DNA from: Anaerolineaceae bacterium UBA700
GTDB lineage: Bacteria; Chloroflexota; Anaerolineae; Anaerolineales; Anaerolineaceae
Direction of reading: 5' to 3'
NCBI GenBank assembly: GCA_002298885.1
Contig: DBMK01000172.1
Coordinates: 1 to 26,524, forward strand
DNA: 26,524 nucleotides
Shown: one piece after another, positions 7,129-14,861 of the stretch
How positions within the stretch are numbered: the first letter of the stretch is position 1
How the letters are laid out: the number at the start of each line of letters is the position of its first letter
Notes under the pieces: generated by a model
Databases searched by the model: none
Told to the model about the DNA's origin: nothing
Seen by the model: the letters and a program-made list of their open reading frames with translations, nothing else
Position numbers and translations under genes: made by a program

Positions 7129-8274
7129 ATGCAATTTAAATCCACTTTACAATGGGTTTTAACCTTCATCCTTTGCATGTCGGGAATAAGCGCCTGCACC
7201 GTTCCTACTTCACAGACGCTAATTGAATCGCCTCAGCTCCGTCAAGTTACTGCCAGCGCAACTGTCCCGCCCGCGCCCACCGCGACGGAAACAGTGGTGC
7301 CCAGCGCGACACTCTTTCCCAGCCTCACCCCACTTCCGCCGACGATCACCCCCACCCCAATCAACCTGGCGGCCTTTCTACCCGGCGGCCTGACCTACGG
7401 CGTGCAGCCGACCGGGTATATTAAGGATACCTGCCAGTACCTTTACCAGCGCTGGAATGCAGCCAACAGCGTACCTGGCACGGTTGTTGTACCGGTTATG
7501 TTCCATTCCATCTCCGACCGCGGCACGCCCACGCCCGGGGATACGACCATCACCACCGCATATTTTAATAATTTCATGGAAAAGGCAGCCCAGCTCGGGT
7601 TCCAAACCATCACCACCGCCCAACTGGCCGCTTTCCTCGAGCGGAACGCCTACATTCCGCCCCGTTCAATGATCCTGATCGTCGACGATCGCAAACGAGC
7701 ACAATTCTTCAAGACCTTTTTCGAACCTTACTACAAAAAATACGGCTGGACGGTCACCAATGCCTGGATCAGCCATCCAGACACCCCCGCATACCTATGG
7801 AATGAGAACGCCAGCCTGATCCCGGATGGATACCTCGATTTTCAAGCCCATGGCGTCATCCACAATATTCCCATCGAAGCCGATTCGAGCGATGATTTCA
7901 TCCACACCGAGATCTTCGGCCCGCTGACCGCCATGCAGCAGCACTTCGGCAAGCAGCCTATCGGCTTCATCTGGCCGCGCGGTCTGTTTACGACCAAGGC
8001 GGTCGGGGTGGCTCGCCAGGCCGGGTACCAGCTTGGGTTCACCTCTTACCCGCGCGGTCCGTTATTGTTCAATTGGATCCCGCTGGGCAAGGACGAGCTC
8101 CAGGCGAACGACCCTCTGATGGTGCTGCCGCGCTATTGGGACGTTACCGCCAGCGCCAGCCTGGACGAGGCGCTCAAAATATCTGCTGCAGCTAGAGATT
8201 TCGCCAGTCGCTACGGCCCGACCGAAAAAAGTTATTACCGGCAGTATTGTGATGAATTTCCGGAAATAAAATAG
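7129..8274 (+). CDS. Polysaccharide-deacetylase-like (NodB/CE4) lipoprotein
   Basis: A 381-residue protein with a lipoprotein signal (SGISAC, acylated Cys23), a Pro/Thr-rich linker (about 40-80) and a NodB-like domain (about 120-370). The family's metal-binding features are recognisable but altered: LIVDDR with D186/D187 instead of TFDDG, HGVIH with H241 and H245 as the H-x3-H motif, and IWPRG at 281-285 in place of RxPxG. It may deacetylate a cell-surface polysaccharide or peptidoglycan, but the substrate is uncertain. The ATG at 7129 was chosen because the signal peptide begins there. The frame stays open upstream to 6823, but that part overlaps ino1. No strong ribosome-binding site is visible, so coupling to ino1 (44 nt away) is possible. 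Confidence 0.78.
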   Translation: MQFKSTLQWVLTFILCMSGISACTVPTSQTLIESPQLRQVTASATVPPAPTATETVVPSATLFPSLTPLPPTITPTPINLAAFLPGGLTYGVQPTGYIKDTCQYLYQRWNAANSVPGTVVVPVMFHSISDRGTPTPGDTTITTAYFNNFMEKAAQLGFQTITTAQLAAFLERNAYIPPRSMILIVDDRKRAQFFKTFFEPYYKKYGWTVTNAWISHPDTPAYLWNENASLIPDGYLDFQAHGVIHNIPIEADSSDDFIHTEIFGPLTAMQQHFGKQPIGFIWPRGLFTTKAVGVARQAGYQLGFTSYPRGPLLFNWIPLGKDELQANDPLMVLPRYWDVTASASLDEALKISAAARDFASRYGPTEKSYYRQYCDEFPEIK

Positions 8275-8311
8275 ATTGACCACAGACCACGGACGAAGAT
8301 CACTGAATTCT

Positions 8312-8653
8312 ATGGAATGCATTTTCTGCTCGATCATCGAACGCAAGGCACCGGCCAAAATCGTCTATGAGGACGAGACCGTCATCGCCTTCCACACCAT
8401 CAACCCGGTGGCGCCGGTGCACCTGTTGATCGTGCCGAAGAAACATATCGATTCAGTCAATACGCTTCGACAGGAAGATGAGACTGTCATTGGCCATCTA
8501 TTCACTATCGCCCACACCCTGGCAGAGCAGGAGGGCATCGCCCAGGCCGGATACCGCCTGATTACCAACACCGGAGCGGATGGCGGTCAATCCGTTTACC
8601 ACATCCACATGCATTTGCTCGGCGGCAGGCGCCTGCCGTTCAGGCTTGATTGA
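8312..8653 (+). CDS. HIT-family nucleotide hydrolase (HINT-like)
   Basis: A 113-residue cytoplasmic protein of typical Hint length. The catalytic triad motif is HIHMHLL (H97, H99, H101), with H99 as the expected nucleophile. A CIFC pair at C3/C6 matches the zinc site of bacterial HIT proteins. Hint-type enzymes hydrolyse purine nucleoside phosphoramidates and related adenylates. The usual C-terminal GWPPG-like tail is absent: the protein ends GGRRLPFRLD. The ATG at 8312 was preferred over a TTG at 8276 because the homologous N-terminus begins MECIFC. It lies 37 nt after the deacetylase-like gene and 4 nt before the first M23 gene. Confidence 0.92.
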   Translation: MECIFCSIIERKAPAKIVYEDETVIAFHTINPVAPVHLLIVPKKHIDSVNTLRQEDETVIGHLFTIAHTLAEQEGIAQAGYRLITNTGADGGQSVYHIHMHLLGGRRLPFRLD

Positions 8654-8657
8654 AGTC

Positions 8658-10208
8658 ATGAGAATACCACGCCTCTTTATCGCCATCATCGTCTGCAGCC
8701 TGATACTGGCCTCCTGCGTCAGGCCGCAGTCAAATATGGATTCGATGTGGTCGCCCGCCAACGCCAGTGCTGAGGACCCTACCTCCGCGGCATCCCAACC
8801 GCAGCAGGCGCAGCAATCCCAGGCAGACCCCACCGCAACGGCATACGTGGCGCCGACAAAGCGGCCCACCCTATCCATCGCAACACCCACGCCTGATGTG
8901 CCCCACGTGGTCCCCACCCTGCGCACCAGCACCGAGCACTATGTGGTCCAGCCCGGCGATTCGCTGGCAGTAATTGCCCGCCGCTACGGCGTGGACGTGA
9001 ATACGATCGCCGGCGCCAACCAGATCCAGGACATTAACCTGCTCAGTGTAAACCAGGGCCTGGTCGTTCCGCCCCCCTCGCCGAAATTCAAAGCGCCGTC
9101 GTTCAAGATCATCCCCGATTCAGAGCTGGTATTCAGCCCATTGACCAAGAACTTCGACCTGAAGGGCTTTGTCCAAACCCAGAGAGGCTATCTCGATTCG
9201 TACCACGAGGAGGTCGACGGGCAAAACCTGAGCGGCGCCGAGATTGTGGACCTGGTCAGCCGCGAGCATTCGGTCAACCCGCGCATCTTGCTGGCGATTC
9301 TGGAGTACCAGAGCAGTTGGGTCAGCAACCCAAACCCGGATTCAATCGATTACCCGCTGGGCTGGATGGACCGCAACCGTAAAGGCCTGTACAAGCAAAT
9401 CTTTTGGGCTGCAAACAACCTAGACCGCGGCTATTACGGCTGGCAGTCCTCTGCATATGGCAACTGGGTCTTGTCCGACGGCACCATCGTTGCAGTCAAT
9501 CCGCTGATCAACGCCGGCACGGCGGCGGTGCAGTACCTGATGAGCCTGCTCAAGGACCAGGGATCCTGGGCGCGATCCGTATCCAGCGACGGGGTTTACG
9601 CAACTTATTACGACCTGTTCGGCTATTCCTTCGACTATACCTACGAACCGCTGGTGCCCGAAGGATTGAAGCAGCCGCGCATGCAGTTGCCCTTTGAAAA
9701 AGACGTCATGTGGTACTTCACTGGCGGGCCGCACATGGGCTGGGACGATGGGTCGGCCTGGGCCGCCCTCGATTTTGCTCCGGACGACGGCGGGAGTTGC
9801 GCCGTCTCCGAAGAGTGGGAGACTGCAGTGGCCGATGGCCTCATCATCCGCTCCGGGGACGGTGCAGTGATCCTGGACCTGGATGGGGATGGCTACGAAC
9901 AAACTGGCTGGACGGTACTGTATTTGCACGTCGCCAGCCAGGACCGCATCGCCGCCGGCAGCAAGGTCCATGCCGGAGACCGGATCGGACATCCGTCTTG
10001 CGAAGGTGGGTACTCTCCTGCGATGCACCTTCACATCGCCCGGCGGTATAATGGTGTATGGATACCTGCTGATAGCTCAATACCGTTTGTAATGGATGGA
10101 TGGTACCCTGAAAGCACTGGCAATGCATATGATGGATATTTGAAAAACAATGGACAGGTCGTTGAAGCCTGGAACAGCCGCCAAGAAGATAATAAGATCC
10201 AACGCTAG
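8658..10208 (+). CDS. LysM / lysozyme-like / M23 peptidase lipoprotein, copy 1
   Basis: A 516-residue lipoprotein (lipobox LASC, Cys20) with a Pro/Ala/Gln-rich linker and a LysM domain at about 94-139 (HYVVQPGDSLAVIARRYGV). A middle domain at about 150-345 contains VNPRILLAILEYQSSW with Glu216, resembling the catalytic helix of lysozyme-fold transglycosylases. An M23-like metallopeptidase domain covers about 353-482. Zinc-ligand candidates are H359 and D372 (GGPH...ALDFA) and the HLH at H457/H459. An EF-hand-like loop, DLDGDG (407-412), is inserted in the M23 core. It is predicted to sit on the outer face of the membrane and cut peptidoglycan. The start at 8658 lies 4 nt after the HIT gene. 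Confidence 0.9.
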   Translation: MRIPRLFIAIIVCSLILASCVRPQSNMDSMWSPANASAEDPTSAASQPQQAQQSQADPTATAYVAPTKRPTLSIATPTPDVPHVVPTLRTSTEHYVVQPGDSLAVIARRYGVDVNTIAGANQIQDINLLSVNQGLVVPPPSPKFKAPSFKIIPDSELVFSPLTKNFDLKGFVQTQRGYLDSYHEEVDGQNLSGAEIVDLVSREHSVNPRILLAILEYQSSWVSNPNPDSIDYPLGWMDRNRKGLYKQIFWAANNLDRGYYGWQSSAYGNWVLSDGTIVAVNPLINAGTAAVQYLMSLLKDQGSWARSVSSDGVYATYYDLFGYSFDYTYEPLVPEGLKQPRMQLPFEKDVMWYFTGGPHMGWDDGSAWAALDFAPDDGGSCAVSEEWETAVADGLIIRSGDGAVILDLDGDGYEQTGWTVLYLHVASQDRIAAGSKVHAGDRIGHPSCEGGYSPAMHLHIARRYNGVWIPADSSIPFVMDGWYPESTGNAYDGYLKNNGQVVEAWNSRQEDNKIQR

Positions 10209-11733
10209 CCGCTACGGGATTGCCCTGGTTGGGTTGGTCTGGCTGTTCTCGACCCTGAGCTGCAACCTGAGCGCCGTCAGTCTGGGCCAGGCGGCGCCGC
10301 CTGTTCCCACCGATCCAAGCATCCCCACCTTTATCATTCCCAGCGTACAATCGACGGCGTATTTTGTCGGCACCGAGGCGCCCGAAACGGCAACGCCCGA
10401 ACCGACCCCCACCAAATCTCCCCCTATCCTGTATAACGCTCAATCCGGCGACAGCCTGCAGAACCTGGAAGCCCGCTTTGGGGTCACCCGCGCTGACATC
10501 ATCTCTCCGGACCCGCTGCCCGACTTAGGCTTTCTGAAGGTCGGCCAGACCCTGTTCATCCCGCGCAACACTGGCGATACCAGCCCAACCACTTTGATCC
10601 TTCCCGACAGCGAGGTGGTGTTTTCACCTTCCACAGTCGATTTCGACATCGATGCCTTTGTCAAACAGGCGGGCGGCTATTTGAGCCAATTCAGCGAATA
10701 CACCGGTTACGGCATGCTCACCGGGGCGCGCGACGTGCTCCAGGTGGCCACGGATAATTCGATCAACCCGCGTTTGCTGCTGGCCCTGCTGGAATACCAG
10801 GGGCATTGGGTGTACGGCCAGCCAACCAACCTGGCGGATGAGTATTATCCGCTCGGTAATTACGACGTAAATACGCGCGGCCTGTTCAACCAGTTGAGCT
10901 GGACGGCGCGCCAGCTCGATGTCGGCTATTACGGCTGGCGCTCGGGAAAGCTGACCGAGCTCACCTTTCCCGACAACACGAAAGTGCGCCTGGCGCCCGA
11001 ATTGAACGCCGGGACGGTTGCGCTGCAGTACTTTTTCTCCAAAGTATCCATGCTGCGCAGCCGGCGGGATTGGGACAGCTCTCTCTACGCCGCCCAGGGG
11101 TTCCCAGCCCTGTACGACCGCATGTACGGCAGCGTTTGGGAGCGCAGCCAGGCGGTCGAGCCGCTGTTTCCGGATGGGCTCGTCCAGCCAACCCTGGAGC
11201 TGCCCTTTTACCCCGGCCAGACCTGGAGCTTTTCAGGCGGTCCGCATGCCGTTTGGGGTACGGACAGTCCCTTTGCCGCCATCGATTTTGCGCCCGGCAG
11301 CACCGAAAGCGGTTGCGTCCCCTCCCAGGATTGGGTCATGGCTCCGGCCGCCGGGGTGGTCGTACGCTCGAGCACCGGCATCGTTGTCCTGGACCTGGAC
11401 GGCGACGGCCATGAACAGACTGGATGGGTGCTGTTCTTCCTGCATATTCGGGACGACGGCCGGGCTTACCTGGGCCAACGGCTGAACAAGGACGACCCGG
11501 TAGGCCATCCTTCCTGTGAAGGCGGCAATGCCACCGGGACGCACGTCCACATTGCGCGCAAGTATAATGGGGAATGGATGCTTGCTGATGGGCCACTTCC
11601 ATTCGTCCTGGGCGGCTGGCGCGTCCACGCCGGCCCGCAGGAATATAAAGGTACACTGACGAAAGATGATCAAACGATTACCGCGGATACAAATGGCTCG
11701 AACGAAACTACGATTGTTCGCCCCAAGCCTTAG
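10150..11733 (+). CDS. LysM / lysozyme-like / M23 peptidase lipoprotein, copy 2
   Basis: A 527-residue paralogue of the gene before it, with the same domain order. It has a signal segment ending TLSC (Cys38, a less canonical lipobox), a Pro/Thr linker and LysM at about 94-139 (QSGDSLQNLEARFGV). The middle domain has INPRLLLALLEYQGHW and Glu215. The M23 domain has H366, D379 and THVH (H465/H467), and DLDGDG lies at 415-420. The ATG at 10150 overlaps the previous gene by 59 nt in the +1 frame. No good ribosome-binding site is seen, so the exact start is uncertain; a TTG at 10162 is possible. Its product should be exported and anchored like copy 1. Divergence between the copies suggests an old duplication. 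Confidence 0.88.
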   Translation: MDRSLKPGTAAKKIIRSNASRYGIALVGLVWLFSTLSCNLSAVSLGQAAPPVPTDPSIPTFIIPSVQSTAYFVGTEAPETATPEPTPTKSPPILYNAQSGDSLQNLEARFGVTRADIISPDPLPDLGFLKVGQTLFIPRNTGDTSPTTLILPDSEVVFSPSTVDFDIDAFVKQAGGYLSQFSEYTGYGMLTGARDVLQVATDNSINPRLLLALLEYQGHWVYGQPTNLADEYYPLGNYDVNTRGLFNQLSWTARQLDVGYYGWRSGKLTELTFPDNTKVRLAPELNAGTVALQYFFSKVSMLRSRRDWDSSLYAAQGFPALYDRMYGSVWERSQAVEPLFPDGLVQPTLELPFYPGQTWSFSGGPHAVWGTDSPFAAIDFAPGSTESGCVPSQDWVMAPAAGVVVRSSTGIVVLDLDGDGHEQTGWVLFFLHIRDDGRAYLGQRLNKDDPVGHPSCEGGNATGTHVHIARKYNGEWMLADGPLPFVLGGWRVHAGPQEYKGTLTKDDQTITADTNGSNETTIVRPKP

Positions 11734-13213
11734 GCTTCGGGCCGGCTTTAAATCCCTGCGATTCTTGTTCTTTATATTTCTCCTCGGCGGCTGCATCCCC
11801 GAAAGCAGCCTGGCCATGCAGGCTGCAATCTCGACCCCCACCTCCGTCCCGACGGCCGCAGCGCCGCAGCCTACTGCACTGCCAACCCGCCCGATCTACC
11901 TCCCCGGGCAGTTGGTCGACTATACGGCGCAGATGGGCGACACTCTGCCCAACCTGGCCGTGCGCTTTAACACCACCGAGGCCGAAATCCGGACGGCCAA
12001 CCCAATCATCCCCTCAGACGCTACCACCATGCCGCCGGGCATGCCCATGAAGATCCCCATTTATTACCAGCCTTTCTGGAGCAGCCCCTACCAGATCATC
12101 CCCGACAGCCTTTTCGTCGACGGGCCGGCGCAGGTGGGGTTCGACCCGGTGGCCTATGTCAAATCACAGCCGGGCTGGTTCAAGAACTATTCGTTCTTCG
12201 TGGGCGATCGGACTTTGCAGGGCGGAGAGCTGGTCGACCAGGTGGCAACGGATTACAGCCTCAGCCCGCGCCTGCTGCTGGCGATCATCGAGAACCGAAG
12301 CGGGGCGCTCAGCGACCCAAATTTACCCGAAAACGACGACGCTTACTACCTGGGTTACCAGAGCCCCAGTGACCGGGGCATGTACCGCCAGATGCTCTGG
12401 CTCGCCGAATTTTTGAACGATACGTATTATTCGGATAAAGCGGGGACGCTCACCCAATGGGACCTGCAGGACGGCCGCATGGAACGGCCCGACCCCTGGC
12501 AAAACGCCGCCAGCATCACGCTGCAGTATTATTTCTCGCGTATCCTGCCAGTGAACGATTATCTCAAGGCAATCTCCAGCGAAGGCCTGGAAAAAACCTA
12601 CACCGAGTTGTTCGGCGACCCCTGGAAGAATGTAAAACCGCACATTCCGGGCAGCCTGGTGCAGCCTGCGCTTGCGCTGCCATTCCCCGCCGGCCACACC
12701 TGGGCGTTCACCGGCGGACCTCACACCGGATGGGGCAACGGCCAACCATACGCTGCAATCGATTTTGCGCCGCCGGCCGTGGCTAGCGGCTGCCTGCCCG
12801 CCAGCGAGTGGGCCACTGCCGTCGCCGACGGCATCGTAGCCAAGACCGGCGATGCCAGCCTGCAGCTTGACCTGGATGGCGACGGCAACGTGCAGACCGG
12901 CTGGGTCATCTTTTATTTGCACCTGTCGAACGCAAGCCTTGTGCCCGCCGGCACCAAGCTGAAGACAGGCGATCCGGTTGGGCACCCATCCTGCGAAGGC
13001 GGACACGCCACCGGCACCCACGTGCACATCGTGCGCAAATATAACGGCGAATGGGTCCCGGCCTACGGGACGCTGGCCTTTAACCTGGATGGCTGGGTTG
13101 AGCAGCCGACCACGGTTGCCTACCAGGGAAAGATGGTCAAGTCAACCCGCTCCGTCCGGGCCTGCACCTGCTCCGACCAATTCAGTTTTGTCACTGCGGT
13201 AAATAATCCATAG
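11666..13213 (+). CDS. LysM / lysozyme-like / M23 peptidase lipoprotein, copy 3
   Basis: A 515-residue paralogue with an Arg-rich N-terminus, a clear lipobox LGGC (Cys43), a Pro-rich linker and a LysM-like domain at about 84-133 (TAQMGDTLPNLAVRF). The middle domain has LSPRLLLAIIENRSG and Glu209. The M23 domain has H353, D366 and THVH (H452/H454), and DLDGDG lies at 402-407. It ends with an extra RACTC cysteine pair not found in the other copies. The start overlaps copy 2 by 68 nt. A second in-frame ATG at 11693 would shorten the N-terminus by nine residues and still keep the signal peptide. It is the last gene before the 13.2-kb terminator. Confidence 0.88.
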   Translation: MIKRLPRIQMARTKLRLFAPSLRLRAGFKSLRFLFFIFLLGGCIPESSLAMQAAISTPTSVPTAAAPQPTALPTRPIYLPGQLVDYTAQMGDTLPNLAVRFNTTEAEIRTANPIIPSDATTMPPGMPMKIPIYYQPFWSSPYQIIPDSLFVDGPAQVGFDPVAYVKSQPGWFKNYSFFVGDRTLQGGELVDQVATDYSLSPRLLLAIIENRSGALSDPNLPENDDAYYLGYQSPSDRGMYRQMLWLAEFLNDTYYSDKAGTLTQWDLQDGRMERPDPWQNAASITLQYYFSRILPVNDYLKAISSEGLEKTYTELFGDPWKNVKPHIPGSLVQPALALPFPAGHTWAFTGGPHTGWGNGQPYAAIDFAPPAVASGCLPASEWATAVADGIVAKTGDASLQLDLDGDGNVQTGWVIFYLHLSNASLVPAGTKLKTGDPVGHPSCEGGHATGTHVHIVRKYNGEWVPAYGTLAFNLDGWVEQPTTVAYQGKMVKSTRSVRACTCSDQFSFVTAVNNP

Positions 13214-13217
13214 CATT

Positions 13218-13268
13218 TTTAAGGACGGTTTTCGGCGCCGTGAAAAGGAGCCGAAAACCGTCCTTAAA
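13218..13268. terminator. Bidirectional terminator between convergent genes
   Basis: An 18-bp perfect stem (13218-13235 with 13251-13268) has a 15-nt loop. It lies between the end of the third M23 gene (plus) and the osmC-family gene (minus). The arms begin and end in T/A runs, giving T-rich tails on both strands (ATTTTTAA on one side, TAAATATTATTAT on the other). Confidence 0.85.
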
Positions 13269-13273
13269 TATTA

Positions 13274-13702
13274 TTATAAAACGCCTTGCTGTTGGGTGAT
13301 TGAAACCTTATGCTCGATACGCACGGACTTATCGATTGTGGCCGCCACAGAGCAATACTTGGTTGACGAGAGCTCGACAGCCCGCTCTACCGCCGCCGGG
13401 TCGATATCCACACCGGTCACCGCGAACTCGACGAGGATATGCGTAAACGACCGCGGATGGTCGCTCGCCCGCTCGCCGGATACCCGCACTTCAAAATGAG
13501 TCACTTTCTGGCGTTTCTTTTCGAGGATCGATATCACGTCCATGCCAGTGCAGCCAGCCAGGCTGACTAACAGCAGTTCCGTTGGTCTGAAGCCTGAATT
13601 TTCCCCGCCGTGCTCCACCGAGCTGTCCATCGGCACGCTAAATCCATTAGGGCTTATCCCGGTGAAGGACAGTTTGTTATGCCATACTGCTTTTATTTCC
13701 AT
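13274..13702 (-). CDS. OsmC/Ohr-family protein
   Basis: A 142-residue protein of the OsmC superfamily, usually thiol-dependent peroxidases acting on organic hydroperoxides. The two redox cysteines are C51 (LAGCTGMD) and C117 (KYCSVAAT), in the expected positions. The segment FRPTELLLVSLAGC is typical. It resembles the YhfA-like/OsmC branch more than Ohr, but the subfamily is not certain. A good AGGAG precedes the ATG at 13702. The gene stands alone, with a hairpin on each side, so it is probably its own transcription unit. It would help a mostly anaerobic cell handle oxidative stress, which is an inference. Confidence 0.92.
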   Translation of the reverse strand: MEIKAVWHNKLSFTGISPNGFSVPMDSSVEHGGENSGFRPTELLLVSLAGCTGMDVISILEKKRQKVTHFEVRVSGERASDHPRSFTHILVEFAVTGVDIDPAAVERAVELSSTKYCSVAATIDKSVRIEHKVSITQQQGVL

Positions 13703-13773
13703 TTTTACTCCTCAATTAATTAGACGCAGGATGTTTCAACCCTATTACGCACAGATGGTTGGCGGGATTTAAG

Positions 13774-13801
13774 AATTTTGCGGCGTTTTCGCCGCAAAAT
13801 T
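13774..13801 (-). terminator. Hairpin behind tsaD
   Basis: A 12-bp perfect stem (AATTTTGCGGCG at 13774-13785 with CGCCGCAAAATT at 13790-13801) has a TTTT loop. It lies 12 nt beyond the tsaD stop on the minus strand. Its T-tract is better on the plus strand (five T) than on the minus strand, so it may be weak for tsaD. It probably separates tsaD from osmC. Confidence 0.65.
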
Positions 13802-13812
13802 TTTGAATCCTA

Positions 13813-14859
13813 TTAAGATAAAGGCCATGTCGGCATCACATCCAGGTCCAGCGGATCGCGCTGGCCGCTGGCGTAGCGGAAATATCCCGCCGCGGCAATC
13901 ATGGCCGCGTTATCCGTACACAGGTAAAGCGGCGGGATCTGCACCGGGAATTCCTTTTGGGCCAGGAAAGCCTCACGCAGTGCCTTGTTGGCCGAAACCC
14001 CGCCGGCAACCAGGATTTCCTTAGCCTTGAAGTTCTGGGCGGCGCGTACGGTCTTGGTCAGCAGCACGTCCACTACTGCCGCCTGGAAACTGGCCGCCAG
14101 GTCCGCCACCGGCAGGGGTTGGTTTTTCTCCTCGAACTGGCGCACCACTCGCAGCACGGCGGTCTTCAATCCGCTGAAGGAGAAATCCCAGGTGCCCTCG
14201 AGCCTGGCCCGCGGGAACATAAAAGCCTGGGGGTTTCCCTCGGAGGCTGCTTTCTGGATCGATGGACCGCCTGGGTAGGCCAGGCCCAGCAGGCGCGCCA
14301 CCTTGTCGAAGGCTTCTCCGGCGGCGTCGTCCAGTGTGGAGCCCAGGCGCCTGTAAGTCAGGTGGTCCGTGATCAGGTTCAGCTCGGTGTGGCCGCCCGA
14401 AACTAACAGGGCCATCAAGGGGAACTGCGGAGATTGTGGCGGCTTGGGCACGTCGTGGGGGTATACCCAGGAGGAATAAATATGCCCCTCCAGGTGATTC
14501 ACTCCGATCAGAGGCAGGCCGCTGGCCAGCGCCAATCCTTTAGCGGTATTCATCCCGATTACCAATGATCCCGCCAATCCAGGGCCGCGGGTTACAGCGA
14601 TGGCATCCATGTCCGAAAGAGTCATGTGCGCCATTTGTAGGGCCTGGTCGACGATGCCGTAAATAGTGCGGATGTGCTGGCGCGAGGCCACCTCCGGAAA
14701 AACGCCGCCATACTTGGCGTGCAGGTCAATCTGCGAGGCAACTACGTTGGAGAGCAGGCCGCGCCCGTTCTCGATGATCGCCGCGGCGGTCTCGTCGCAC
14801 GACGATTCGATCCCCAACACCCGCACCGGCGGGACAGGAGGTATGTTTTTATTTTCCAT
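13813..14859 (-). CDS. tsaD: tRNA N6-adenosine threonylcarbamoyltransferase
   Basis: A 348-residue protein of the Kae1/TsaD family. It transfers the threonylcarbamoyl group from threonylcarbamoyl-AMP to A37 of tRNAs that read ANN codons, acting in the cytoplasm with TsaB and TsaE. Visible motifs are VLGIESSCDET, the metal-binding HLEGH (H122/H126), LLVSGGHTEL, LDDAAGEAFDKVAR, the nucleotide-binding GGVSANKALR, and the C-terminal CTDNAAMIAAAG with the third metal ligand. Length and motif order are normal. The start is 2 nt after the stop of the M24 peptidase gene, so translation is probably coupled. tsaB and tsaE are not in the window. Confidence 0.97.
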   Translation of the reverse strand: MENKNIPPVPPVRVLGIESSCDETAAAIIENGRGLLSNVVASQIDLHAKYGGVFPEVASRQHIRTIYGIVDQALQMAHMTLSDMDAIAVTRGPGLAGSLVIGMNTAKGLALASGLPLIGVNHLEGHIYSSWVYPHDVPKPPQSPQFPLMALLVSGGHTELNLITDHLTYRRLGSTLDDAAGEAFDKVARLLGLAYPGGPSIQKAASEGNPQAFMFPRARLEGTWDFSFSGLKTAVLRVVRQFEEKNQPLPVADLAASFQAAVVDVLLTKTVRAAQNFKAKEILVAGGVSANKALREAFLAQKEFPVQIPPLYLCTDNAAMIAAAGYFRYASGQRDPLDLDVMPTWPLS

Positions 14860-14861
14860 CG

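Noticed and set aside
8275..8311. Phrase resembling the ACCACAGACCACGG repeats common in some genomes
   Set aside because: Only about 1.5 units are present, too short to call a repeat element.
8651..8700. Possible selenocysteine read-through of the TGA ending the HIT gene, considered because selA is in the window
   Set aside because: The downstream frame shows no HIT-like sequence, no SECIS-like hairpin is obvious, and the next gene starts 4 nt later.
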